Shown here: positions 27,901 through 35,188 of the stretch, one piece after another | How the letters are laid out: the number at the start of each line of letters is the position of its first letter | How positions within the stretch are numbered: the first letter of the stretch is position 1 | DNA from: Chryseobacterium herbae | GTDB taxonomy: Bacteria; Bacteroidota; Bacteroidia; Flavobacteriales; Weeksellaceae | Direction of reading: 5' to 3' | Assembly: GCF_025154075.1 (NCBI RefSeq) | Contig: NZ_JAOAMU010000004.1 | Location: 372,001 to 436,000 of the forward strand | Length of the DNA stretch: 64,000 nt | The notes under the pieces: model-generated | What the model saw: the letters and a program-made list of their open reading frames with translations, nothing else | Told to the model about the DNA's origin: nothing | Database searches by the model: none | Position numbers and translations under genes: made by a program

Positions 27901-28353
27901 TCCTACTTTTATATGATGCGAGATTGCTTTAAAATCTTCTTTCTTTAATACCTTTTCAGATAATGCTCCTGCGTAAGCCACAATCACTTTGGGTGATCTC
28001 CCGGAATTGATTTTATTTAAAACCTCTGTTCTAAGGACGAGATTGGCATTCTGCGTTTTCTCCACCTGATAAGGTTCAAGATGGGTTGCCGGAAAATACA
28101 AAACCTTTTCTTTTCCAAGCAGATCCTCCATTTCCGTATTGGCGTACAGGGCATCTTCTTTGTCATCTACCAGATAGAGAACGGTTTTCTTCTGCGTTAA
28201 AAAAAGTTCGGCAACAAAAATAGAAACCGATGAACCTGCACTTCCCTTCACGGAAATATGCTGGCTGCTTTCTAGCTGAGTAAAGATTTCTTTTCCAAAT
28301 TCTTTCTGAAGAAGGTCGGGAAGAAATTTTTCGTGAATAGGTTTTAGCTGCAT
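24985..28353 (-). CDS. mfd: transcription-repair coupling factor
   Basis: 1122 residues, full length for Mfd. In order: UvrB-like N-terminal region with UvrA-contact part; CarD-type RNA-polymerase interaction domain around 440-500 (IGDYIAHIDHGIGKFMGL); SF2 translocase with Walker A GDVGFGKTEVAIRAA, DEEH box, TLTATPIPRTLQ, and motif VI MRGRVGRSNRKAFCYL; C-terminal TRCF domain. It removes RNA polymerase stalled at DNA damage and recruits UvrA. A -7 box lies 65 bp upstream. Ordinary member of the family. Confidence 0.98.
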   Translation of the reverse strand: MQLKPIHEKFLPDLLQKEFGKEIFTQLESSQHISVKGSAGSSVSIFVAELFLTQKKTVLYLVDDKEDALYANTEMEDLLGKEKVLYFPATHLEPYQVEKTQNANLVLRTEVLNKINSGRSPKVIVAYAGALSEKVLKKEDFKAISHHIKVGDQLDFDFVDELLNHYNFQQADFVSEPGEFSVRGGIVDVFSYSYEKPYRLTFFGNEVENIKTFDIETQLSIDKVKDFQLVSNMNFSVTGTRVSLLQLLHEESFVVCKNGAVGMQKIRTFYERSLEKYETLNKDIAHRRPQELFISDQEFLFDFKKFKTIDFASISMEGIKEITEIKVEQIPQPSFHKNFELLIDDLEEKQNEGFDTWISFSTEKQKERLESIFEELENELPFKSFRSELHEGFVDHVHKILVYTDHQIFDRYQRYKAKNTFAKSEQLTLKDLMSLKIGDYIAHIDHGIGKFMGLVKVNNDGKIQECFKLTYKNGDLLYVSIHSLHKISKYNGPDGKEIVLSKLGSPAWKSLKQKTKAKVKQIAFDLIRLYAERKTAKGFSYTPDSYLQNELEASFIYEDTPDQEKATIDVKRDMEADTVMDRLVCGDVGFGKTEVAIRAAFKAATDGKQVAVLVPTTILAFQHFRSFKERLKDFPVNVAYVNRFRTAKQKTEALDGLKNGKVDIIIGTHQLVSSSVKFKDLGLLIIDEEHKFGVSVKDKLKTLKNNVDTLTLTATPIPRTLQFSLMAARDLSVIKTPPPNRQPVDTQLIGFSEEILRDAVSYELQRDGQVYFINNRVENLKDIAGLIQRLVPDARVITGHGQMEGRQLEKNVLDFMEGKYDVLVATTIVESGVDVPNANTIFINDAQRFGMADLHQMRGRVGRSNRKAFCYLITPPYDMITSDARKRLEAIEQFSDLGSGFQIAMKDLEIRGAGDLLGAEQSGFINEMGFETYQKLMQEALEELKDDADFENLFDNEEDRQKLFKSVKDVNIDTDLELMLPDFYISNTEERLLLYQKIAEIDNEKDLYQFELELIDRFGALPKEAVNLLKSVALKWLASEIGFEKIVMKNGVFLGYFPANPQDKFYQTDRFRHIINYLTQNPAEAQLKEKIGKEGNLLMMRKEKVKNVDEVNALLKTIIGHQ

Positions 28354-28417
28354 AAATAGTAATGGTATAAAACGACAAAAGCGATTTCGGGAGTGTTCCG
28401 AAACCGTTTATACTTCA

Positions 28418-28425
28418 CAAAGGTA
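28418..28425 (-). promoter_or_regulatory. candidate -7 box of mfd
   Basis: TACCTTTG on the minus strand, predicting a leader of about 60 nt. No -33 TTG at the usual distance. Confidence 0.45.
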
Positions 28426-28609
28426 AGGATAATTTTTTCTTCAGATGACCACGAAAGAATTTCTAAAACTGAATTAAAATCATAAAATACATACCCAAAT
28501 CTTAATTTTTTACAAACTTGTCTAATAAAAAGTTAAAAAAAACCATGTTTTGTTGCATGGCATGGTGTTTGGCCTTTTCATCTTATCAAACTCTTAAAGA
28601 AATAATATT

Positions 28610-29002
28610 ATGAAAAAAGCAATCAGAATCTTAGGCGTGTTTATGCTGGTATTTGTGGCTACATTATCTTTTGCCTCTTGCAGCAGTGACGACGATCCTG
28701 TAAACAATGATTTCTTCGCAGGAACTTATAAGGGAAGCATCTCTTATAATGATGGATCAACTAACAACAGTACCGATAACGGAAGTGTTTTTGTAACAAA
28801 AATCGCCAGTGGTACAAAGTATAATTTCGGATTCTCGAATGGTATTCCGGATCTTAACGGAGTGGAATTCCAACAGTCGGGTGATCATACCCTTGTGATG
28901 GTGGGAGCCAATGCTACTTCTTATATAAGAATTGACAATAATGAATTGAAAATCTTGTATATCAAGGATGGTAAAACCTGGACTGCCAACTGTACACGAT
29001 AA
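28610..29002 (+). CDS. small predicted lipoprotein
   Basis: 130 residues. A signal peptide with lipobox SFASC (Cys24) is followed by SSDDDPVNND. The mature part (FAGTYKGSISYNDG ... LKILYIKDGKTWTANC) looks like a small beta-barrel or beta-sandwich with alternating polar and hydrophobic residues. Not recognised further. A short inverted repeat ACCATG/CATGGT lies 43-68 bp upstream. Confidence 0.8.
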   Translation: MKKAIRILGVFMLVFVATLSFASCSSDDDPVNNDFFAGTYKGSISYNDGSTNNSTDNGSVFVTKIASGTKYNFGFSNGIPDLNGVEFQQSGDHTLVMVGANATSYIRIDNNELKILYIKDGKTWTANCTR

Positions 29003-29025
29003 ATCAACATTCATATTTACAATTG

Positions 29026-29057
29026 AGCCTGTTTTCGTCATGAAAGCAGGCTTATTT
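29026..29057 (+). terminator. terminator of the small lipoprotein gene
   Basis: AGCCTGTTTTC / GAAAGCAGGCT stem (one T-G wobble) followed by TTATTTT. Confidence 0.75.
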
Positions 29058-29184
29058 TATGTTTAAAACGACTACTTTAAGTTTTTTTTAAGCAGTAATA
29101 AACTTTAGTTAAGGTTCTGAATCGCAGTTTTTCCAGCCCGTTTTTTGTATATCTTTACTCAAGAAAAATAAACAATACACCCTC

Positions 29185-29466
29185 ATGAAAAAATTATTAA
29201 CAGCAATGTCACTAGCACTAGGACTAGGATTTGCAACCGCACAGCAAACGGCTCCTGCCACTACCGCAGCTCCACATCACACAACTAAAACCGTAAAAGC
29301 TCCGGCAGCTAAAACAGCTCAGCCAGCAGCAACGGCCAAACCAGCTCAACCTGCTCAACCTGCAGCTAAAATGAAAAAAGATGGAACGCCGGACAAAAGG
29401 TATAAAGAAAACAAAAACCTTAAAAAAGACGGCACTCCGGATAAGAGGTACAAAGCCAACAAGTAA
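29185..29466 (+). CDS. small secreted Ala/Pro/Lys-rich protein with KDGTPDKRYK repeats
   Basis: 93 residues. A signal peptide (MKKLLTAMSLALGLGFATAQ) is followed by a low-complexity stretch of Ala, Thr, Pro and Lys (PAQPAQPAAK) and then two repeats of MKKDGTPDKRYKENKN type at the C-terminus. Strongly basic, probably disordered, periplasmic or secreted. No enzyme domain. Similar proteins are frequent in this bacterial group, but their role is unknown to me. Confidence 0.8.
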   Translation: MKKLLTAMSLALGLGFATAQQTAPATTAAPHHTTKTVKAPAAKTAQPAATAKPAQPAQPAAKMKKDGTPDKRYKENKNLKKDGTPDKRYKANK

Positions 29467-29508
29467 ACTTTAACATATAGTTGTTATTTTCATAATCAAA
29501 TTTCGAAG

Positions 29509-29538
29509 AACCGGTGAAACTCATTCGCCGGTTTTTTT
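29509..29538 (+). terminator. terminator of the KDGTPDKRYK protein gene
   Basis: AACCGGTGAA / TTCGCCGGTT stem (one T-G wobble) with a 5-nt loop, followed by Ts. Confidence 0.85.
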
Positions 29539-29582
29539 ATGCTATATCGTATGAAAATGATTTCATATTCTATACTTATTTA

Positions 29583-29590
29583 TAAATTTG
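29583..29590 (+). promoter_or_regulatory. -7 box abutting the GH3-family start codon
   Basis: TAAATTTG ends only 4 nt before the ATG at 29595, so transcription should start at or next to the initiation codon. Confidence 0.55.
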
Positions 29591-29594
29591 AGGC

Positions 29595-31094
29595 ATGTTA
29601 AATTTCTTCAAGAAAAACGCGGCACTTGTCTGGGCAAAAAAGCATGTTCAGAAAACCGGGGAATTCAAAAAAAACTCAGAGAAAAATCAGGAAGTTCTTT
29701 TACTGTCTCTTGTAAAGACGGCTCAGAAAACTCTTTTCGGAAGGGAACATGATTTTGAGAATATCCACTCCATCCGGGAATTTCAGGAAAAAGTTCCTGT
29801 TGCCGACTATGAAGATCTTAAACCATATATCGAAAGGGTAAAAAAAGGACAGGCTAATATCCTCTGGACAGACACTCCGGAATATTTTGCAAAAACCTCG
29901 GGAACCACTTCAGGCTCAAAATACATTCCTATTTCAAAAGAAGGAATGCCATTTCAGATTGCCGGTGCCCAAAGCGCGCTTTTCCATTATATCGCACAGA
30001 AAGACAACGCCGATTTCGTGAATGGAAAAATGATTTTTCTTCAGGGAAGTCCCGAAATGGAAGAAGTTTTCGGTATAAAAACCGGAAGACTTTCAGGAAT
30101 TGTCGCCCATCACATCCCGACCTATCTTCAGAAAAACCGTTTACCAAGCTGGAACACGAATATCATGGAAGACTGGGAAGCGAAAGTAGACAAGATCATT
30201 GAAGAAACGGAACATGAAAACATGACCTTGATCTCAGGAATTCCACCCTGGCTGATCATGTATTTTGAAAAACTTAGCGAAAAACACGGTAAAAAGATCA
30301 AACAGCTTTTCCCTAATCTGCAGCTTCTGGTGACGGGAGGCGTCAATTATGAACCTTACCGCGATAAAATGGAGGATCTGCTGGGCGGAAAAGTAGATAT
30401 TATTCAGACATTTCCTGCCTCTGAAGGTTTTTTTGCTTTTCAGGACGACTACACCAAAGAAGGGCTGCTTCTTTTAACCAATCATGGGATTTTCTATGAA
30501 TTTATTCCATTGGAAGAATATGGTAAACCGAATGCCAGAAGATTAACGCTTAAAGAGATTGAACTTAATAAGGATTATGCACTGATCCTAACGACCAATT
30601 CAGGTTTATGGGCGTATTCAATAGGTGATGTGGTAAGATTTATCGATAAGGATCCGTACAGAATTCTGGTAAGCGGACGAACGAAACATTTCACTTCTGC
30701 TTTCGGGGAACACGTGATCGCATTTGAGGTGGAGGAAGCTATGAAAGCTGCTTTGGAAAAACATCCTGCCCAGATCACGGAGTTTCATCTTGCTCCACAG
30801 GTAAATCCTGCCGAGGGACTTCCTTATCACGAATGGCTGATTGAGTTTGAAAAAGAACCGGATCATTTAGAATTATTCAGAAATCAATTGGATACTGAGC
30901 TCCGGAAGCGAAATACGTACTACGATGATCTTATTACCGGAAATATTCTTCAGCCGCTCCATATTCGTCTGCTGAAAAAAAATGCGTTCCATGAATATGC
31001 AAAATCTCAGGGTAAACTCGGCGGGCAGAACAAAACACCAAGACTGGCCAATGACAGAAAAATTGCAGATCTATTGGAAATTTACAAACTTTAA
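29595..31094 (+). CDS. GH3-family adenylate-forming enzyme
   Basis: 499 residues. ATP-binding motif AKTSGTTSGSKYIPIS (99-114), then TFPASEGFFAFQ and WAYSIGDVVRFID, the three conserved blocks of the GH3/auxin-responsive (JAR1-like) branch of acyl-adenylating enzymes. Plant relatives join amino acids to jasmonate or auxin; bacterial members have mostly unknown substrates. Cytoplasmic. It has its own promoter box and stands alone, so no pathway can be inferred from neighbours. Confidence 0.9.
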   Translation: MLNFFKKNAALVWAKKHVQKTGEFKKNSEKNQEVLLLSLVKTAQKTLFGREHDFENIHSIREFQEKVPVADYEDLKPYIERVKKGQANILWTDTPEYFAKTSGTTSGSKYIPISKEGMPFQIAGAQSALFHYIAQKDNADFVNGKMIFLQGSPEMEEVFGIKTGRLSGIVAHHIPTYLQKNRLPSWNTNIMEDWEAKVDKIIEETEHENMTLISGIPPWLIMYFEKLSEKHGKKIKQLFPNLQLLVTGGVNYEPYRDKMEDLLGGKVDIIQTFPASEGFFAFQDDYTKEGLLLLTNHGIFYEFIPLEEYGKPNARRLTLKEIELNKDYALILTTNSGLWAYSIGDVVRFIDKDPYRILVSGRTKHFTSAFGEHVIAFEVEEAMKAALEKHPAQITEFHLAPQVNPAEGLPYHEWLIEFEKEPDHLELFRNQLDTELRKRNTYYDDLITGNILQPLHIRLLKKNAFHEYAKSQGKLGGQNKTPRLANDRKIADLLEIYKL

Positions 31095-31163
31095 AGATAT
31101 TTTTTCAATTCAAAAAACATATATTCGAAAAAAATTATAAATTTGGAAAAATAAAAAATAATA

Positions 31164-31526
31164 ATGAGAGCATCTGTACTTTTAAAATCATCTTTACTAA
31201 CATCTTTATTTGTGATTTCATCCTGCGCTACGACAAAGTACAGCGAGGACATTTCAAAAAATAATTATTCTAATCTTCAAGCTGGAAAAGTTTATGTTGT
31301 TACCATGAAAGATGGTTCCAAAAAACAGAAGATGCTATTCCGAAACACTGATGCTGAAAACCTTATCGGAACTGCCGGTAAAAAGGACAGTACAGAGGTG
31401 ATCATTCCTAAATCTAATGTTGCTGCGGTAAAAGACAGAAGCAAAGCAAGAGTGACAGCGGGTGCTACCGTGATTGGAGCAGCGGGTGTTGCAGCCATCG
31501 TTATCAGTTCACTGAGAGCGGACTAA
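31164..31526 (+). CDS. small lipoprotein with C-terminal hydrophobic segment
   Basis: 120 residues. Signal peptide with lipobox VISSC (Cys21). The middle (GKVYVVTMKDGSKKQKMLF) is beta-like, and it ends with a Gly/Ala-rich hydrophobic helix (AGATVIGAAGVAAIVISSL) resembling glycine-zipper segments. Outer-membrane location likely. Family not recognised. It follows the GH3 gene by 69 bp. Confidence 0.78.
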   Translation: MRASVLLKSSLLTSLFVISSCATTKYSEDISKNNYSNLQAGKVYVVTMKDGSKKQKMLFRNTDAENLIGTAGKKDSTEVIIPKSNVAAVKDRSKARVTAGATVIGAAGVAAIVISSLRAD

Positions 31527-31608
31527 AATAGATTTTATCTTTCGGGACCTATTTGATTTATCATTTAAAAAAACAGCATATAAACAGCCTTAAATAAATA
31601 TTTAGGGC

Positions 31609-31616
31609 TATTTTTG
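31609..31616 (+). promoter_or_regulatory. -7 box abutting the MFS start codon
   Basis: TATTTTTG ends 3 nt before the ATG at 31620. It also overlaps an in-frame TTG that could be mistaken for the start. Confidence 0.45.
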
Positions 31617-31619
31617 TGC

Positions 31620-32855
31620 ATGATTTCCTTTACCCCGTTAAAAACATTGCAAAATATTGAATTCAGGAATCTTCTTACGGGAAGATTTTTTATTGTTTTA
31701 GCCTTCAGAATGCTTGCTACGTTATTAGGATGGTGGGTGTACCAGTTAACAAAAGATCCGTTTTCAATTGGACTTATTGGTCTCTCGGAAGTCATTCCTG
31801 CAGTAAGTTGTGCCCTGTACGCCGGTCATGTGATCGACATGAACGAAAAAAAGAGGCTGCTCCTGATCTGTAATTATTCTTATATTTTCCTGATCGGTCT
31901 GCTGCTGATTCCCGCATTTTTCAATGTAGAAATGCATTTCAACGGGCATGAGATCACGTACTATATATATGGTGTCATTTTTTTCACAGGGATTGCCCGC
32001 GCTTTTATCGGGCCTATCGTTCCTTCAATGATTCCAAAAATCGTAAAGAAAGAAAACCTTCCGAATGCCGTAACCCTAAATCAGGCTACCTTTCTTATTT
32101 CTTCGGTATGCGGACATGCAGCCGGCGGACTTCTTATCGGGTTCTTCGGCGTAAAATGGACGCTGATTGTTATTATTTCATTAATATTTATCGCTTCGTT
32201 ATTTTTCTGGCAACTGAAGCAGCAACATTCAGAACACAAGAAGGAGGAAGTCAATGTGGCTGAAAGTATGCGTGAAGGTATTTCGTATATTTTTAGAACG
32301 AAAGAAATTTTAGGTGCTTTATGTCTGGACATGTTTGCTGTTCTTTTCGGAGGGGCTGTTGCCATGATTCCGGTATTTGCGACTGACATTCTGGATGCCG
32401 GAGCGGAAGGTTTCGGACTTCTGAATGCGGCTTCCGATATAGGTTCTATGTGTATCATCACATTGCTGGCTGTGGTTCCGTTAAGAAAAAACCAAGGAAA
32501 GATTCTTCTGGTTGTTGTAGCCGGATTCGGGCTGTGCATCATTGGTTTCGGATTATCCAAACTGTACTGGCTTTCATTTATATTCCTTGTCATGAGCGGA
32601 ATGCTGGACGGGATTTCAGTGGTCATCAGAGGAACGATTGTACAACTGAAAACTCCTGACCACATCAGAGGTCGTGTCCTGAGTGTGAATTCCATATTCA
32701 TCATGTCCAGCAATGAAATGGGACAGTTTGAAAGTGGGCTGATGGCAAAATTGCTAGGTGTAGTGCGCTCTGTAGTCTTTGGAGGAAGCATGACGGTACT
32801 CGTAGCTCTTCTGGTAGCAAGTACAAATCCCAAGCTGAGGAAAATGAAGTATTAG
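31620..32855 (+). CDS. MFS transporter
   Basis: 411 residues from the ATG at 31620; an in-frame TTG at 31614 lies inside the -7 box and is unlikely to be used. About twelve hydrophobic segments, with FRNLLTGRFFIVLAFRMLA at the start and the MFS signature HIRGRVLSVNSIFIMSSNEM late in the protein. It resembles the enterobactin-exporter (EntS-like) MFS_3 group, which exports siderophores or drugs. No siderophore genes are nearby, so the substrate is open. Confidence 0.88.
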   Translation: MISFTPLKTLQNIEFRNLLTGRFFIVLAFRMLATLLGWWVYQLTKDPFSIGLIGLSEVIPAVSCALYAGHVIDMNEKKRLLLICNYSYIFLIGLLLIPAFFNVEMHFNGHEITYYIYGVIFFTGIARAFIGPIVPSMIPKIVKKENLPNAVTLNQATFLISSVCGHAAGGLLIGFFGVKWTLIVIISLIFIASLFFWQLKQQHSEHKKEEVNVAESMREGISYIFRTKEILGALCLDMFAVLFGGAVAMIPVFATDILDAGAEGFGLLNAASDIGSMCIITLLAVVPLRKNQGKILLVVVAGFGLCIIGFGLSKLYWLSFIFLVMSGMLDGISVVIRGTIVQLKTPDHIRGRVLSVNSIFIMSSNEMGQFESGLMAKLLGVVRSVVFGGSMTVLVALLVASTNPKLRKMKY

Positions 32856-32918
32856 GCAATAATATGCTGATTCTATTAAATATATCACAAAAACTTTAAT
32901 TTAACTTTAATAATTTTT

Positions 32919-32926
32919 TATATTTG
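32919..32926 (+). promoter_or_regulatory. candidate -7 box of the first CHU_C protein
   Basis: TATATTTG, 20 bp before the ATG at 32947. No -33 element seen. Confidence 0.5.
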
Positions 32927-32946
32927 TTTTTTTTAAATCCCCCTTT

Positions 32947-35082
32947 ATGAAAAAAGCATTACTCGTTTTTCTAATCATCTGTTCGCGCATCTTATATGCT
33001 CAATCAGATTGTATTAGCGCAATATCTATCTGTGGAAACTCAGATATCTCTTACACTCCTGCCGGACCTGGAAATATACTGGAAGGCATTGGTATAAATT
33101 CATGTCTGAATGACACTGAAAATGAACACTATTCAGTTTGGTATTCATTTACAGCAGCAACTTCCGGAACATTAGCGTTTGTTATCAATCCTAATATGGA
33201 CATCGACGATTATGACTTTGCGGTGTATGGCCCTACAACAAACGGCTGTACCTCTTTGAATAACAACAACATTTTTGTAACCCCTCTAAGATGTAACTAC
33301 AATGGTACAGGAGCATCTCAGGGAAATACAGGTTTACTACTAACGATACCTCCACCTCCACCTCCTAACGCCAATGGTAGCGCAGGAAACCAGCTGGAAT
33401 GGAGCCCCCACATGGTAGTACAGGCCGGTGAAACCTATTATCTAGTGGTAGACAACTTCCTAAGTTCTCCGGATGGATTCTCGCTGACATGGAGCGGTAC
33501 TGCAAGCTTAAGTTCTGCATTTAATGATCCTGCTTTAGCTCCGTTTCCTTTTGTGACACCTGGACAGCCTGCTGCCAATCCTGCCAATCCGAATGAGATA
33601 ACAGTATGCTCACTTGCCACACCTTTCAACTTTACGGCACTTAGCACCGGGATTATTAATGGTAACAGTACCAACTTTAAAGTAAGCTACCATAAAAATA
33701 CCAATGATGCTATTACAGGAGGAAACCCTGTAACTTCAGAGGTAGTCGACCTTGCAGCTACTTACTATTATAGAATTGTGTATCAGGATCCTGCGAACCC
33801 AACCAATCCCATGAACGGCTGTTTTATTACAGGTAAATTCAAATTCAGGGACGGCAGCTTTACTTTAAATAATGCCACACTTACCAGCTGTAGTAATAAC
33901 AACTCGGGAACAGCCATGTTTGATCTTACCACTGCTACAATAGGGGCATTACCTTCTCATACCTTAAAGTATTATCCTACACTGTTTGACCTGAATGCAG
34001 GAACCAATGAGATTACCAGCCCTTCTATATATCAGTTTGTATCAGCTGAAGCAAAAATATTTGTAAAAGCCACCAATGAATTCGGATGTACGGCAACTGC
34101 TGAAATCGCCCTGAAATTTCATCCATTGGTAGTGGTTACCGATGCTTTCTTAAGAGAATGTTTCATTGAAACCAATCATTCACTGGGAGTATTCAACCTT
34201 AACAACGCGCCTGTAACTGCAGGAACCGCAACGAAAAAATATTACCCGTCTGTAGCAGATGCTGTAAACGGAACGAACGAAATTTTAAACTTCCTTACGT
34301 ACACAGCACCTACTGGTGTAGTATATGCAAAGGTATTCAACGCACAGGGATGTTATAATATTGCAAAAATAACACTGACTGTAATGGGACCTGTTTATTC
34401 AAGCGTTTTAAAAGATAAGATCATCTGTATCGAGGATAAAACGACACTGGATGCCGGACCTGGATTCAGCGGTTACGAATGGAGCACGGGAGCTACTACA
34501 CAGGCTATTAACAATGCAGCTGTAGGAACTTACTGGGTTAAATTAAAAACCGGAACCTGTATCACGCTACAGAAAGTAAAAGTATATGCTTCTGAGCAAC
34601 CTGTGGTATCAAGCATTGACATTTCAAACACAACGATTACTGTTAATGTTATCGGAGGAGTTCCAGATTATAAATACTCCATGGATAATATCAACTGGCA
34701 GGATTCTAATGTATTCACCAATATTTCAAGAGGCGACCACAAAGTATACGTGAAAGATGCTTATGACTGTGAGCCGATAGATATTACAGTTTTAGTTCCG
34801 AACCTTATCAACGTGATTACTCCAAACGGAGATGGTGTCAACGATGTGATTGACTATTCAGCCTTATCAGGAAAACAAAGCCTTGTGCTGAGCATCTTTG
34901 ACAGATATGGTACGAAAATCCATCAGGCAGATAAGTCCAACGGATATAAGTGGGACGGAACCATAGCCGGCAAAAAGATTCCTACGGGAACCTACTGGTA
35001 TTCTGTAACATGGAATGAAAATGACAAAAAGAATACACCATTCAAGTTTTCAGGATGGGTAATGGTAAAAAACAGAGAATAA
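32947..35082 (+). CDS. CHU_C (gliding-type) secreted protein, N-type I / C-type alpha
   Basis: 711 residues. Signal peptide to YAQ. N-type I module: SDCISAISICGNSDISYTP, a choice-of-anchor-like beta domain with YDFAVYGPT and a Pro run. Two ~85-residue beta repeats follow (KYYPTLFDLNAGTNEI, KKYYPSVADAVNGTNEI), then DKIICIEDKTTLDAGPGFSG (C-type alpha). The C-terminal gliding-motility-associated domain has VITPNGDGVNDVIDYS and DRYGTKIHQ, ending in WVMVKNRE (type B T9SS sorting signal). Exported to the surface by T9SS; probably an adhesin or binding protein. Followed by its own terminator. Confidence 0.88.
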   Translation: MKKALLVFLIICSRILYAQSDCISAISICGNSDISYTPAGPGNILEGIGINSCLNDTENEHYSVWYSFTAATSGTLAFVINPNMDIDDYDFAVYGPTTNGCTSLNNNNIFVTPLRCNYNGTGASQGNTGLLLTIPPPPPPNANGSAGNQLEWSPHMVVQAGETYYLVVDNFLSSPDGFSLTWSGTASLSSAFNDPALAPFPFVTPGQPAANPANPNEITVCSLATPFNFTALSTGIINGNSTNFKVSYHKNTNDAITGGNPVTSEVVDLAATYYYRIVYQDPANPTNPMNGCFITGKFKFRDGSFTLNNATLTSCSNNNSGTAMFDLTTATIGALPSHTLKYYPTLFDLNAGTNEITSPSIYQFVSAEAKIFVKATNEFGCTATAEIALKFHPLVVVTDAFLRECFIETNHSLGVFNLNNAPVTAGTATKKYYPSVADAVNGTNEILNFLTYTAPTGVVYAKVFNAQGCYNIAKITLTVMGPVYSSVLKDKIICIEDKTTLDAGPGFSGYEWSTGATTQAINNAAVGTYWVKLKTGTCITLQKVKVYASEQPVVSSIDISNTTITVNVIGGVPDYKYSMDNINWQDSNVFTNISRGDHKVYVKDAYDCEPIDITVLVPNLINVITPNGDGVNDVIDYSALSGKQSLVLSIFDRYGTKIHQADKSNGYKWDGTIAGKKIPTGTYWYSVTWNENDKKNTPFKFSGWVMVKNRE

Positions 35083-35100
35083 TCCATTATTAATAATAGA

Positions 35101-35128
35101 AAACCGCTCTACGGGGCGGTTTTTTTTC
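35101..35128 (+). terminator. terminator of CHU_C protein 1
   Basis: AAACCGCTC / GGGCGGTTT stem with a TAC(G) loop, followed by a run of Ts. Confidence 0.85.
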
Positions 35129-35188
35129 AACATAAATGCTGATAACTTTATTTTTCTCAAATCTTGTTTCACAAAAATCATTTTAAAC

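Noticed and set aside
31614..31619. TTG start for the MFS gene
   Set aside because: It overlaps the -7 box; the ATG at 31620 keeps all conserved sequence.
32081..32833. 250-codon open frame antisense to the MFS gene
   Set aside because: Shadow of a hydrophobic coding sequence; Ser/Thr/Pro-rich translation with no family features.
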